DNA of 7,336 nucleotides from Eubacteriales bacterium (GCA_028711205.1 JAQTSP010000131.1:1-7336); one strand, 5' to 3'. Positions 1 through 6,920 are shown, numbered from the stretch's first letter. Translations and numbers: made by a program. The notes: a model not told the origin generated them from the sequence alone.

Positions 1-65
1 ATTTAAAATGAGCTTGTTGCTTATGATATGGGCATGCCAATCAATATGATTGAGAAGGACTGAAA

Positions 66-2696
66 ATGCAAAAAACAATCGCGCCACACGGTATGAAGAT
101 CGGGGAGGTATATGATACGCTTGCGACAAGCGAGAACGGGCTTTCAGCCGAGGCGGCGCAGCAATTGCTATTATCGCATGGCGGCAACGTTTTGGAGGAA
201 GGAAAGAAAAGAACGCTTGCCTCTATTGTCTTGAGCCAGTTTAAGAACTTGATGATCATCGTGCTTCTGGCGGCCGCGGCCATCAGTGCGGTGCTTGGAG
301 AGATATCCGACGCCGTCATTATTTTCGTGGTCATACTGCTGAATGCGGTGATGGGCGCGGTGCAGGAAAGCAGGGCGGAAGCCGCGCTCGATGCGCTGAA
401 AAAGATGTCCGCGCCAGGCGCCAACGTGATCAGGGACAACAAAACGCATTTTATCAAGGCGTCGGCGCTTGTCCCCGGCGACATCGTCATACTTGAAGCG
501 GGCGATTTTGTACCGGCGGATATACGGCTTGTCTCGACCGCATCGCTCAAAATCGAAGAAGCGATGCTGACGGGAGAATCGGTGCCTGTCGAAAAAAACG
601 CGGACGTGCTGTTGAGCGAGGACACGCCGCTTGCCGAGCGTGTCAACATGGCGTATTCGGGTACGAACGTGACTTATGGCCGGGGGCTTGGCGTCGTTTG
701 TTATACGGGCATGCAGACCGAGATCGGGAAGATCGCGGGCGCGCTCAAGGCGGCGGAAGAAGGCGACACGCCGCTGCAAAAGCGCATGAATTCGCTGTCG
801 AAGGTGCTCTCGGTCGCGGTGCTTGCTGTCGCGGCCGTTATCTTTGGCATCGGTATATCAACGGGGCGTAGCGCAATGGATATGTTTTTTGTTGCGGTCA
901 GCCTGGCCGTGGCCGCGATACCCGAGGGACTTGCGACCGTTGTGACGCTTCAGCTGACGATGGGTGTCCAGAAAATGTCGCGGCGCGGCGCGATCATACG
1001 CAAGCTTCCCGCTGTCGAGACGTTAGGGTGCACGAGCGTCATATGCTCGGACAAAACGGGCACGCTGACACAAAATAAGATGAGCGTCCTGCGGGTGTAT
1101 TACAACAACGAGGAATACGATGCGGAAGCCGCACCGCCCGGCGAAGAGCTTTCGATGCTGGATAAAGCGTTTGTGCTCTGCAACGACACCAAAACCGTGA
1201 TCGAGGATGGCGAAGAAAAGCTTGTCGGAGACCCGACGGAAACGGCGCTTTACGCTTTTTCGGCCGATCGGCTCGGTTCACAAATAAAAGAATACCCGCG
1301 GGTTTTCGAGGTTCCTTTCGATTCGGAGAGAAAGCTGATGAGCACGGTCAACGGCCAAACGGAATACATGCTTTTTGTCAAGGGCGCGCCGGACGAGCTG
1401 CTGAGACGATGCACAAAAGTGTCACTGCACGGGGAAATAATCGCACTGACACCGCAGCGCAGAGATGATATGTTAGCGGCAAACGAACGGATGGCCGGGG
1501 AAGCGCTTCGCGTGCTTGCCGCGGCATATAAACCGCTTGAGCTAAAACCGCAAAGCGCCGAAGGCCTAGAGAGCGGCCTCATATTTCTGGGGCTCGCGGG
1601 TATGATGGATCCGCCCCGGCCGGAGGCCAAAGAAGCGGTCGGCGTGTGCCGGGCCGCGGGCATGAAACCTGTGATGATCACGGGAGACCACAAGACAACG
1701 GCTGTGGCCATCGCGCAAAAGATCGGCATACTGACGGGTGGCCAAAAAGCGCTGACCGGCAGAGAGCTTGACGAGATCAGCGATGAGGAGCTGAGCCAAA
1801 GCATCGACGATATCGGCGTCTACGCCAGGGTCGCGCCCGAACACAAGGTACGTATCGTCAAAGCGTTTAGAAGCCGCGGCAATATCGTCGCGATGACGGG
1901 TGACGGCGTCAACGACGCGCCGGCGCTCAAAACCGCGGATATCGGCGTGGGCATGGGCATGACCGGTACGGAGGTCAGTAAAAACGCTTCGGATATGGTA
2001 TTGACCGACGACAACTTCGCGACGATTGTCACCGCCGTCGAAGAAGGGCGCCGGATATACCGCAATATCAAAAAGGCGGTACAGTTTTTACTTTCCGCGA
2101 ACCTCTCGGAGGTGTTGACGCTGTTTGCCGGCACGATGATGGGGTTTATGGTGCTGCAGCCCGTACAGATATTATGGATCAACCTTGTGACGGATACGTT
2201 TCCCGCGCTTGCGCTCGGCATGGAGGCGGCGCCGGCGAATATCATGAAACGAAGGCCGAGAAACGCAAACGAAGGCTTTTTTTCGGGTGGCATGACCGGC
2301 AACCTGTTTTTGTACGGCATCGTCATGAGCGCGCTGACGCTTGGCATATACTTTGTGTCGCTGTCCCTGTATGACGACAGCATGGTTGCAACGACGATGG
2401 CTTTCCTGACACTTGGCCTGACGCAGCTTTTTCACGCGTTCAATGTGCGCTCGTCCACCCGTTCCATTGCCAAAGGGCTGTTGAACAACAAGTGGATGCA
2501 TATATCGTTTGTGTTTTCCGCGCTGCTGCAAGTCATCGTTGTGCTGGTACGGCCGATGAACGCGTTCTTCAAGGTCGCGCCGTTGACCGGCGTGCAGTGG
2601 CTGTATGTGGTCGCCGTGGCGGCCGCGGTGATACCGGTATGCGAGATCGTCAAGCTGATAAAAAGAATTTTTATAACGAGGCAGACAAATGAATAA
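66..2696 (+). CDS. P-type calcium-transporting ATPase (P2A, SERCA/LMCA1-like)
   Basis: This 876-residue membrane pump uses ATP to move cations, most likely exporting Ca2+ from the cytoplasm. The domains run in family order: N-terminal cation-ATPase domain (about 10-75), M1-M2 (about 57-99), actuator domain with TGES at 169-172, M3-M4 (about 248-296) with PEGL at 286-289, the phosphorylation site DKTGTLT at 329-335 (Asp329), nucleotide-binding KGAP at 439-442, TGD at 539-541, hinge GDGVND at 612-617, and six C-terminal membrane segments. The Ca2+-site residues of SERCA are present: Glu287 in M4, Asn679 and Glu682 in M5, and Asn706, Thr709 and Asp710 in M6. By hand alignment, the M8 glutamate of SERCA is Gln787 here, which suggests a single Ca2+ site as in bacterial relatives. 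The ATG at 66 follows AGAAGGA (53-59) at 6-nt spacing. No promoter or upstream gene can be identified in bases 1-65. The 3' end overlaps the aldolase start by 8 nt. Transport of another divalent ion cannot be excluded. Confidence 0.96.
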   Translation: MQKTIAPHGMKIGEVYDTLATSENGLSAEAAQQLLLSHGGNVLEEGKKRTLASIVLSQFKNLMIIVLLAAAAISAVLGEISDAVIIFVVILLNAVMGAVQESRAEAALDALKKMSAPGANVIRDNKTHFIKASALVPGDIVILEAGDFVPADIRLVSTASLKIEEAMLTGESVPVEKNADVLLSEDTPLAERVNMAYSGTNVTYGRGLGVVCYTGMQTEIGKIAGALKAAEEGDTPLQKRMNSLSKVLSVAVLAVAAVIFGIGISTGRSAMDMFFVAVSLAVAAIPEGLATVVTLQLTMGVQKMSRRGAIIRKLPAVETLGCTSVICSDKTGTLTQNKMSVLRVYYNNEEYDAEAAPPGEELSMLDKAFVLCNDTKTVIEDGEEKLVGDPTETALYAFSADRLGSQIKEYPRVFEVPFDSERKLMSTVNGQTEYMLFVKGAPDELLRRCTKVSLHGEIIALTPQRRDDMLAANERMAGEALRVLAAAYKPLELKPQSAEGLESGLIFLGLAGMMDPPRPEAKEAVGVCRAAGMKPVMITGDHKTTAVAIAQKIGILTGGQKALTGRELDEISDEELSQSIDDIGVYARVAPEHKVRIVKAFRSRGNIVAMTGDGVNDAPALKTADIGVGMGMTGTEVSKNASDMVLTDDNFATIVTAVEEGRRIYRNIKKAVQFLLSANLSEVLTLFAGTMMGFMVLQPVQILWINLVTDTFPALALGMEAAPANIMKRRPRNANEGFFSGGMTGNLFLYGIVMSALTLGIYFVSLSLYDDSMVATTMAFLTLGLTQLFHAFNVRSSTRSIAKGLLNNKWMHISFVFSALLQVIVVLVRPMNAFFKVAPLTGVQWLYVVAVAAAVIPVCEIVKLIKRIFITRQTNE

Positions 2697-3315
2697 CGAG
2701 AAAAAAGCAAGAAAACGGGTCGCCGAATACTGCCGCAGGCTTTATGAAAAAGGTTTTATGCCGGGTATCGACGGGAACGTATCGGTGAGAGTGGATTCGG
2801 ACACAGCCATCGTTACGCCGGCCGGTTTGAGCAAGGAGACAATCACGCCGGGCGACCTTGTCTGCATGAAACTAACGGGTGAGGTAATATCCGGCAGCCG
2901 GCAGCCGTCTTCCGAGACGCCGATGCATCTTGCGGCTTATCGGCTAAGACATGATATCGGCGCGGTGATACATGCCCACAGCCCGAATGCGACCGCGTTT
3001 GCGCTTTGCGGAAAGCATATTGATACGCGGTATGCGCCTTTTGCGTATATGCATCTTGGCGTTATCGGTGATGTGCCGTATGATGCGCCCGGCACCCCTG
3101 AATTTCATCAAAGCGTGACGGCGGCCGTAAAAAAAGGATATAATGTGATCATGTTCAAAAACCACGGCGCCATGGTGCTGGGCGCGAATCTGCCCGACGC
3201 GTATGCTAAAACGGACCTGCTCGAGGCTTATGCCGGCATGCTGCTGAAAGCCGAACTGCTGGGCGGGGCAAGTGTTTTATCAGATAAACAGCTTGAAAAA
3301 ATCGTTCATGGCTAA
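2689..3315 (+). CDS. Class II aldolase/adducin family protein (L-fuculose-phosphate aldolase-like)
   Basis: This 208-residue soluble enzyme belongs to the zinc-dependent class II aldolase family, which includes L-fuculose-1-phosphate aldolase, L-ribulose-5-phosphate 4-epimerase and methylthioribulose-1-phosphate dehydratase. The FucA-type active site is complete: phosphate-binding GN at 29-30, TPAG at 43-46 and SSE at 74-76 (Glu76 as the likely catalytic acid/base), and the metal ligands His95 and His97 in the HAH motif and His159 in KNHGA. The length is close to that of FucA (about 215 residues). The ATG at 2689 lies inside the last codons of the Ca2+-ATPase gene. A GAGG at 2678-2681 with 7-nt spacing serves it, so the two genes are probably co-transcribed and translationally coupled. 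No fucose kinase or isomerase lies nearby, so the physiological substrate is unknown. The family assignment is firm; the exact reaction is not. Confidence 0.9.
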   Translation: MNNEKKARKRVAEYCRRLYEKGFMPGIDGNVSVRVDSDTAIVTPAGLSKETITPGDLVCMKLTGEVISGSRQPSSETPMHLAAYRLRHDIGAVIHAHSPNATAFALCGKHIDTRYAPFAYMHLGVIGDVPYDAPGTPEFHQSVTAAVKKGYNVIMFKNHGAMVLGANLPDAYAKTDLLEAYAGMLLKAELLGGASVLSDKQLEKIVHG

Positions 3316-3351
3316 TTTTATGGCGGGCTTTTTAATAAAGGCACACTTTTT

Positions 3352-3383
3352 TTGTATAAGAAACTGATATTCCATGGTAAAAT
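3352..3383 (+). promoter_or_regulatory. Probable extended -10 promoter of the HisJ-type phosphatase gene
   Basis: An extended -10 element, TGG followed by TAAAAT, occupies 3375-3383. The best upstream match, TTGTAT at 3352-3357, is spaced 20 nt away, which is too long, so the extended -10 would have to carry the promoter. The expected transcript start near 3390 leaves a 5' leader of about 23 nt before the RBS and ATG. It lies in the 97-nt gap after the aldolase gene. That gap also has a T-run at 3347-3353 preceded by only a poor bulged stem, so termination of the upstream unit there is uncertain. Confidence 0.4.
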
Positions 3384-3412
3384 AGAACGACACGGATGAA
3401 GGGGACGGCAGA

Positions 3413-4213
3413 ATGATCGATTATCACATACACTCGGATATTTCAAGTGATTGCGGCGTCAGCATGAGGCGCATGGCGGCGTCGGCGCGTGAAAAAGGGT
3501 TCAAAGAGATATGCTTTACCGAACACATCGACCTCGATTTGCCCGGTGAGATGGATTTCACTGTTGATTTTAACGTATACCGCAAACGTTTTAACGCAAT
3601 AAAAAACGAGTATGCCGATATGAATCTGCGCATGGGCGTCGAGGCAGGGCTTGGCAGGCAGACGAAGGACAAGGTTGCAGACCTGCTTGATAAGCAGGAG
3701 CTTGATTATGTCATCGGTTCCCAGCACATTATATTCGGGCATGACCCTTTTTATAAAGGGGTCTGGGAACAGTATTCACAGCGGCAGGTGTATGACGAAT
3801 ATCTGCGTACGTCGATAGAGTCCGTCAAAGAATGTGACTTTTTCGATGTTTTCGGGCATCTTGGATATATCGCAAAATTTTGCCCGTTTGACGATAAGCT
3901 GATGCGCTATCGCGATTACACGGATGCCATCGATACGCTTCTGATATCGCTGGTGCACAAAGGGAAAGGGCTTGAGGTCAACACAAACGGCCTTTTTATG
4001 ACGCCCGACACGATGCCGGAGAGGCCTGTTATCAAGCGGTTCTTTGAGCTTGGCGGAGAGATCGTTACGATCGGCTCGGATGCGCATTATGAGAACGTTG
4101 TGGGGCATGCGGTTCATGAAACCCTGGGGACGCTAAAAGACATCGGGTTTAAGTATGTCTGCGCGTTCGATGGGCGCAGGCCGAGATTCATCACGATTGA
4201 TTCGCTTTTATAG
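3413..4213 (+). CDS. PHP-domain phosphatase, histidinol-phosphatase (HisJ) family
   Basis: This 266-residue protein is a PHP-domain metal-dependent phosphatase. HisJ members dephosphorylate L-histidinol phosphate in histidine biosynthesis. All expected metal-site positions are visible: HIH at 5-7, TEH at 36-38, the glutamate of GVEAG (Glu77), SQH with His105, GHLGY with His149, and SDAH with Asp223 and His225 near the C-terminus. The length matches HisJ proteins. The ATG at 3413 is preceded by AAGGGGA (3399-3405) with 7-nt spacing. The gene stands alone between an aldolase and a potassium transporter, with no other his genes in the window. Clostridial genomes often carry dispersed HisJ paralogues, so this copy may act on histidinol phosphate or on another small phosphate ester. 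The family call is strong and the substrate is inferred. Confidence 0.88.
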   Translation: MIDYHIHSDISSDCGVSMRRMAASAREKGFKEICFTEHIDLDLPGEMDFTVDFNVYRKRFNAIKNEYADMNLRMGVEAGLGRQTKDKVADLLDKQELDYVIGSQHIIFGHDPFYKGVWEQYSQRQVYDEYLRTSIESVKECDFFDVFGHLGYIAKFCPFDDKLMRYRDYTDAIDTLLISLVHKGKGLEVNTNGLFMTPDTMPERPVIKRFFELGGEIVTIGSDAHYENVVGHAVHETLGTLKDIGFKYVCAFDGRRPRFITIDSLL

Positions 4214-4265
4214 CCCATTTATGTATCAGACAAGCTGTTGCCGATCGATAACCCTTCTTGGGACG

Positions 4266-4294
4266 TTGAACCAAAAGGAAAGGTGTGCTATAAT
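4266..4294 (+). promoter_or_regulatory. Near-consensus sigma-A promoter of the ktrB-ktrA operon
   Basis: The -35 hexamer TTGAAC (4266-4271) and a perfect -10 TATAAT (4289-4294) are separated by 17 bp. The -10 is extended by TGC immediately upstream (4286-4288). Transcription should begin near 4301, leaving only about 18 nt before the TTG start at 4319. This short leader has no room for a riboswitch, so control at the RNA level by an aptamer is unlikely. The promoter falls inside the in-frame upstream extension of the ktrB reading frame, which argues against any start upstream of 4319. Confidence 0.85.
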
Positions 4295-4305
4295 CGTGCA
4301 ATAAT

Positions 4306-4311
4306 AAGGAG
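4306..4311 (+). promoter_or_regulatory. Ribosome binding site that fixes the TTG start of ktrB
   Basis: AAGGAG at 4306-4311 lies 7 nt before the TTG at 4319-4321. The reading frame remains open upstream as far as another TTG at 4238, but that codon has no Shine-Dalgarno sequence and lies upstream of the promoter. The RBS therefore decides the start. Confidence 0.85.
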
Positions 4312-4318
4312 ATACGAG

Positions 4319-5704
4319 TTGGATAAACGATTGCATACAAACAAACTTCATCCGACGCAAATCATTATTGCCGGATATCTTGCGCTGATTTTACTTGGCG
4401 CTGTTTTGCTGTCTTTGCCCATAGCGACAGCTCAGGATAAGGATATATCATTTTTGGATGCTTGCTTCACATCAACTTCCGCGGTTTGCGTCACAGGCCT
4501 CGTCGTTGTCGATACAGGCACTGTGTTTACGCTTTTTGGACAAATCGTCATACTGTTTCTAATACAGATCGGCGGCCTTGGGTTTATGACGATCATGACA
4601 TTGGTATTTATACTTGTCGGAAAAAGAATCACGCTGAGTGAGCGCATGATCATAAAAGAAGCGCTGAATGAATTCAACTTATCCGGACTTGTCAAGATGA
4701 TACTTAAAATACTCATCGTCACTCTTTTGATGGAACTTTTTGGCGCGCTTGCTTTCTCGACGCGGTTTGTTCCGATGTATGGGCTTAAAGGCATTTATTA
4801 CAGCGTTTTTCACTCCGTATCCGCATTTTGCAACGCGGGGTTCGATGTGCTGGGACGGGTTTCCGGCGAGTTTTCAAGCATGAGTGCGTTTATATCCGAC
4901 CCGGTCGTTAATCTGACGCTGATTTTCCTTATTGTTATGGGCGGCCTTGGGTTTGTCGTTGTGACAGACATATTCAGTTTAAAAAGGATCAGAAGCAGAC
5001 AAAAGCTGACAAGATACTCAAGGCTGGTGCTGGCGACAACGGCCATACTCATCGGCGCCGGGCTGATTTCGGTGTTTTTGCTTGAGCTTTCGAACGGCAA
5101 GACGCTTGGGGCGGACGGTGTCGATGCCGCCGGCAAGATATTCGGCGGTATTTTTCAGGCAATCACGCCAAGAACGGCCGGTTTCTCGACGATCGACCAG
5201 GGCGCGATGATGCCGGCAACAAAGCTGATCACGATTGTCCTTATGTTTATCGGCGCATCTCCCGCCGGTACCGGCGGCGGTATTAAAACAACAACGATTG
5301 CCGTTGTGCTGATGTATGTTTTTTCGGGCATACGGGGGCGGAAAGATGTGACGTTAAAGAGCCGGCGCATCGCGGAAGAAACGATCAAACGTGCAATCAC
5401 GATCACCGTGCTTGGTATTGTGTTTATACTCGGTGCATCGTTTATACTTATTGCGATCGAAGGGCAAAGAGGCGGGCTGTTTACGTTCGAGAATATATTT
5501 TTCGAGGCGTTTTCGGCTTTTGGCACGGTGGGGCTGTCGTCCGGGATCACGCCTATGCTAAGCGGGGCAAGCCGTGTTATAATCATGATAATCATGTTCG
5601 CGGGACGCGTCGGGCTGATGACGCTGACGCTGGCCTTTGCGAACAGATCACAAATGCATGCTGCGAATATTCGGTATCCTGAAGAAAGGTTTATGGTGGG
5701 ATAG
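4319..5704 (+). CDS. ktrB: Potassium uptake channel subunit KtrB (TrkH/KtrB family)
   Basis: This 461-residue integral membrane protein is the K+-conducting subunit of a Ktr system, usually working as a dimer on a cytoplasmic KtrA ring. Four pore repeats are visible, each carrying the filter glycine: TSAVCVTG (Gly60), SAFCNAG (Gly174), TPRTAG (Gly288) and FSAFGTVG (Gly405). The loop GASPAGTGGG at 312-321, rich in Gly, Ala and Ser, matches the KtrB intramembrane gate in the third repeat. Arg430 in AGRVG and the YPEERFMVG tail (453-461) are family-typical. The size agrees with KtrB and KtrD (about 445-450) better than with the longer Gram-negative TrkH. Translation begins at a TTG, chosen because of the strong RBS at 4306-4311 and the promoter just upstream. 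The regulatory subunit gene follows after 3 nt. Ktr systems are commonly Na+-stimulated and respond to osmotic or K+ stress. Confidence 0.95.
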   Translation: MDKRLHTNKLHPTQIIIAGYLALILLGAVLLSLPIATAQDKDISFLDACFTSTSAVCVTGLVVVDTGTVFTLFGQIVILFLIQIGGLGFMTIMTLVFILVGKRITLSERMIIKEALNEFNLSGLVKMILKILIVTLLMELFGALAFSTRFVPMYGLKGIYYSVFHSVSAFCNAGFDVLGRVSGEFSSMSAFISDPVVNLTLIFLIVMGGLGFVVVTDIFSLKRIRSRQKLTRYSRLVLATTAILIGAGLISVFLLELSNGKTLGADGVDAAGKIFGGIFQAITPRTAGFSTIDQGAMMPATKLITIVLMFIGASPAGTGGGIKTTTIAVVLMYVFSGIRGRKDVTLKSRRIAEETIKRAITITVLGIVFILGASFILIAIEGQRGGLFTFENIFFEAFSAFGTVGLSSGITPMLSGASRVIIMIIMFAGRVGLMTLTLAFANRSQMHAANIRYPEERFMVG

Positions 5705-5707
5705 CTT

Positions 5708-6376
5708 ATGGACAATAAACAATATGTCGTGATCGGAATGGGCGGCTTCGGACAAAATATTGCAAAATGCCTGTCCGATCTTGGGGAAGATGTGCTGGTG
5801 ATAGACATCGATGAAGACCGCATCGCCGAAATTTCACCGTATGTGACGCACGCGGTACAGGCGGATGCGACAGACGAAAAAGTACTCAATGCGCTGGGAC
5901 TGAGAAATTTTGATGTTGCAGTCGTTACCATGGGCTCAAACATACAGTCCAGCATCTTGATAACGATGCTGTGCAAAGAGATGGGTATACCTTTTGTGCT
6001 TGCCAAAGCGCAAAACGATCTGCACGCAAAAGTCCTGTGCAAAACAGGAGCAGACAAGGTCGTATTTCCTGAGCGGGACATGGGATTCCGTATCGCGCAC
6101 AATCTGGTCGCATCCGATATCATTGATTATATCGAGCTTGCAGGAGATCTTCGCATCATGGAAATAACCACACTCGAAACGTGGGTGAATAAAAGCCTGA
6201 TCGAGTTGGATTTTCGAAAGAAGTATGCTGTTAACATTATTGCGATTATAAAAGACAACGGCGAGATGAACACGCTGCCGAACGGCGAAGACGTGATTCA
6301 TAAAGGAGATCTGCTGGTCGTTGTCGGCAACAAAGAGGCCATCTCAAAACTGGAAAAGGCGACAAAAAAGCTATAA
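5708..6376 (+). CDS. ktrA: Potassium uptake regulatory subunit KtrA (RCK domain protein)
   Basis: This 222-residue cytoplasmic protein is the gating partner of KtrB. The RCK_N (TrkA-N) Rossmann domain covers about 5-125, with the dinucleotide motif GMGGFG at 10-15 and acidic Asp33 and Asp35 at the end of the second strand, where the ribose of a bound nucleotide is held. The RCK_C domain covers about 140-222. The total length equals that of Bacillus subtilis KtrA. In characterised relatives an octameric ring binds ATP or ADP at RCK_N to open or close KtrB, and RCK_C often binds cyclic di-AMP, which inhibits uptake; the latter is inferred here, not seen. The ATG at 5708 follows the ktrB stop by 3 nt, and a modest GGTGGGA (5695-5701) inside the ktrB end supplies the RBS, so expression is likely coupled. 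A terminator follows 7 nt after the stop. Confidence 0.95.
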   Translation: MDNKQYVVIGMGGFGQNIAKCLSDLGEDVLVIDIDEDRIAEISPYVTHAVQADATDEKVLNALGLRNFDVAVVTMGSNIQSSILITMLCKEMGIPFVLAKAQNDLHAKVLCKTGADKVVFPERDMGFRIAHNLVASDIIDYIELAGDLRIMEITTLETWVNKSLIELDFRKKYAVNIIAIIKDNGEMNTLPNGEDVIHKGDLLVVVGNKEAISKLEKATKKL

Positions 6377-6383
6377 TAAACAA

Positions 6384-6417
6384 CGACACGGTATATGAGT
6401 ACCGTGCCGCTGTTTTT
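6384..6417 (+). terminator. Rho-independent terminator of the ktrBA operon
   Basis: A perfect 7-bp stem, CACGGTA (6387-6393) with TACCGTG (6400-6406), closes a 6-nt loop and can be lengthened by two more pairs across an A/C mismatch. A run of five T follows at 6413-6417. It begins 8 nt after the ktrA stop codon. Confidence 0.8.
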
Positions 6418-6533
6418 GAGTGGTAAAGAAACCGCCGCCACCGATCATGCCCTCTTGGCTTATGGCGCGCTGTCGATTTTCGGCGTCTTGCGGTAGCCGG
6501 TCTCCCGTATGGCCAAAAACACCTTGCCGCCCG

Positions 6534-6551
6534 TGCATTCCCCTGAATGCA
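6534..6551. repeat. Central inverted repeat (7-bp arms, 4-nt loop)
   Basis: TGCATTC and GAATGCA flank CCCT, forming a perfect 7-bp hairpin. Its axis is about 3 bp from the midpoint of the 6423-6668 block. There is no T-tract after it on either strand, so it is not a terminator. Confidence 0.5.
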
Positions 6552-6638
6552 TCATTTTCACCTTCTTCTTTCGTCTTCCAACCTTTGTGTCTTCTTGCGC
6601 TATACGTCGCTTTTGCAATAAAGTATTCAAGACATTCT

Positions 6639-6666
6639 CAGCCCCGGCTGCGGAGGCTGTTTCTTT
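6639..6666 (+). terminator. Terminator-like hairpin at the right end of the inverted-repeat block
   Basis: CAGCCCCG (6639-6646) pairs with CGGAGGCTG (6651-6659), with one bulged A and a GCTG loop, giving 8 pairs, mostly G-C. TTTCTTT follows at 6660-6666, interrupted by a single C. The 3' side and T-tract overlap the right terminal inverted repeat. It could terminate a short + strand transcript from the block, or simply be part of the element's end structure. Confidence 0.35.
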
Positions 6667-6668
6667 AC

Positions 6669-6885
6669 ATAGTGTATTTTCTGCAAATTTATCAATAATA
6701 TATAAACAATTTTTTCCACATTGATATATAAAAGCAATATTTGTAAATGCAGTTACTATCGAAGAAATGCAGGTTTTGATATAGACAATTTCAAGAAAGC
6801 TTAATTTCTCAGCCAAAACATCACAATTATTTAAAATAATGCAATTGTTTTGCATATAAGATTCATATTTGCAGGGTTTTTGCTA
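6669..6885. other. AT-rich non-coding block with one doubtful minus-strand open frame
   Basis: This stretch has about 23-27% GC in the lines counted, sharply below its neighbours. No + strand gene is visible. On the minus strand a frame with an ATG at 6855 stays open through this block and onward into the inverted-repeat block, stopping at 6460 (131 codons). The first half is AT-rich with many Ile, Cys and Asn residues, and the second half is basic with GC-rich third positions. I recognise no family and see no good RBS, so I do not call it as a gene; it could be debris of a foreign gene. Confidence 0.3.
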
Positions 6886-6914
6886 TTGCATTTTTATCTG
6901 TGGGATAGTATAAT
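6886..6914 (+). promoter_or_regulatory. Sigma-A-type promoter for the glutamine amidotransferase gene
   Basis: TTGCAT (6886-6891) and a perfect TATAAT (6909-6914) are separated by 17 bp, giving a predicted transcript start near 6920-6922. The nearest downstream gene on this strand starts at 7102, so the leader would be about 180 nt long, notably long for this window. Confidence 0.65.
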
Positions 6915-6920
6915 GTTACA

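Larger units (their letters stand above)
6423..6668. mobile_element. Putative MITE-like element with terminal inverted repeats
   Basis: A 246-bp block begins with GTAAAGAAAC (6423-6432) and ends with its exact reverse complement GTTTCTTTAC (6659-6668). Extending inward, the two ends match at 15 of 17 positions. The block is GC-richer (63% in 6481-6540, 45% in 6541-6600) than the DNA to its right (about 25%), and the change falls at the right terminus. A small palindrome sits almost at its centre. No long coding region with a recognisable transposase is present, so if mobile it would be non-autonomous. No clean target-site duplication is seen: AGTG lies directly outside the left end, but at the right end it is offset by two bases. 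A chance inverted repeat or an ancient remnant remains possible. Confidence 0.4.

Noticed and set aside
1..65. Tail of an upstream gene ending at the TGA at 61-63
   Set aside because: The frame is interrupted by TAA at 4-6, so at most 18 codons remain inside the window; nothing supports a gene.
41..779. Two 202-codon open frames on the minus strand opposite the ATPase gene
   Set aside because: They lie wholly antisense to a gene with intact family motifs, have no RBS, and are explained by GC-rich third positions of the sense gene.
3326..3353. Terminator after the aldolase gene
   Set aside because: A T-run is present, but the only upstream stem is short and bulged (GCTTT with AAAGGC); too weak to call.
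5155..6123. A 322-codon minus-strand open frame opposite ktrB and ktrA
   Set aside because: It covers parts of two well-supported genes and has a serine/threonine-rich composition typical of antisense translation, with no recognisable motif.
6420..6698. A 92-codon + strand open frame in the inverted-repeat block
   Set aside because: Its proline- and serine-rich translation looks like an antisense artefact, it lacks an RBS, and it begins just after the ktrBA terminator.
6712..6720. DnaA-box-like TTTTCCACA
   Set aside because: A single match in AT-rich DNA, with no second box and no origin-associated genes.
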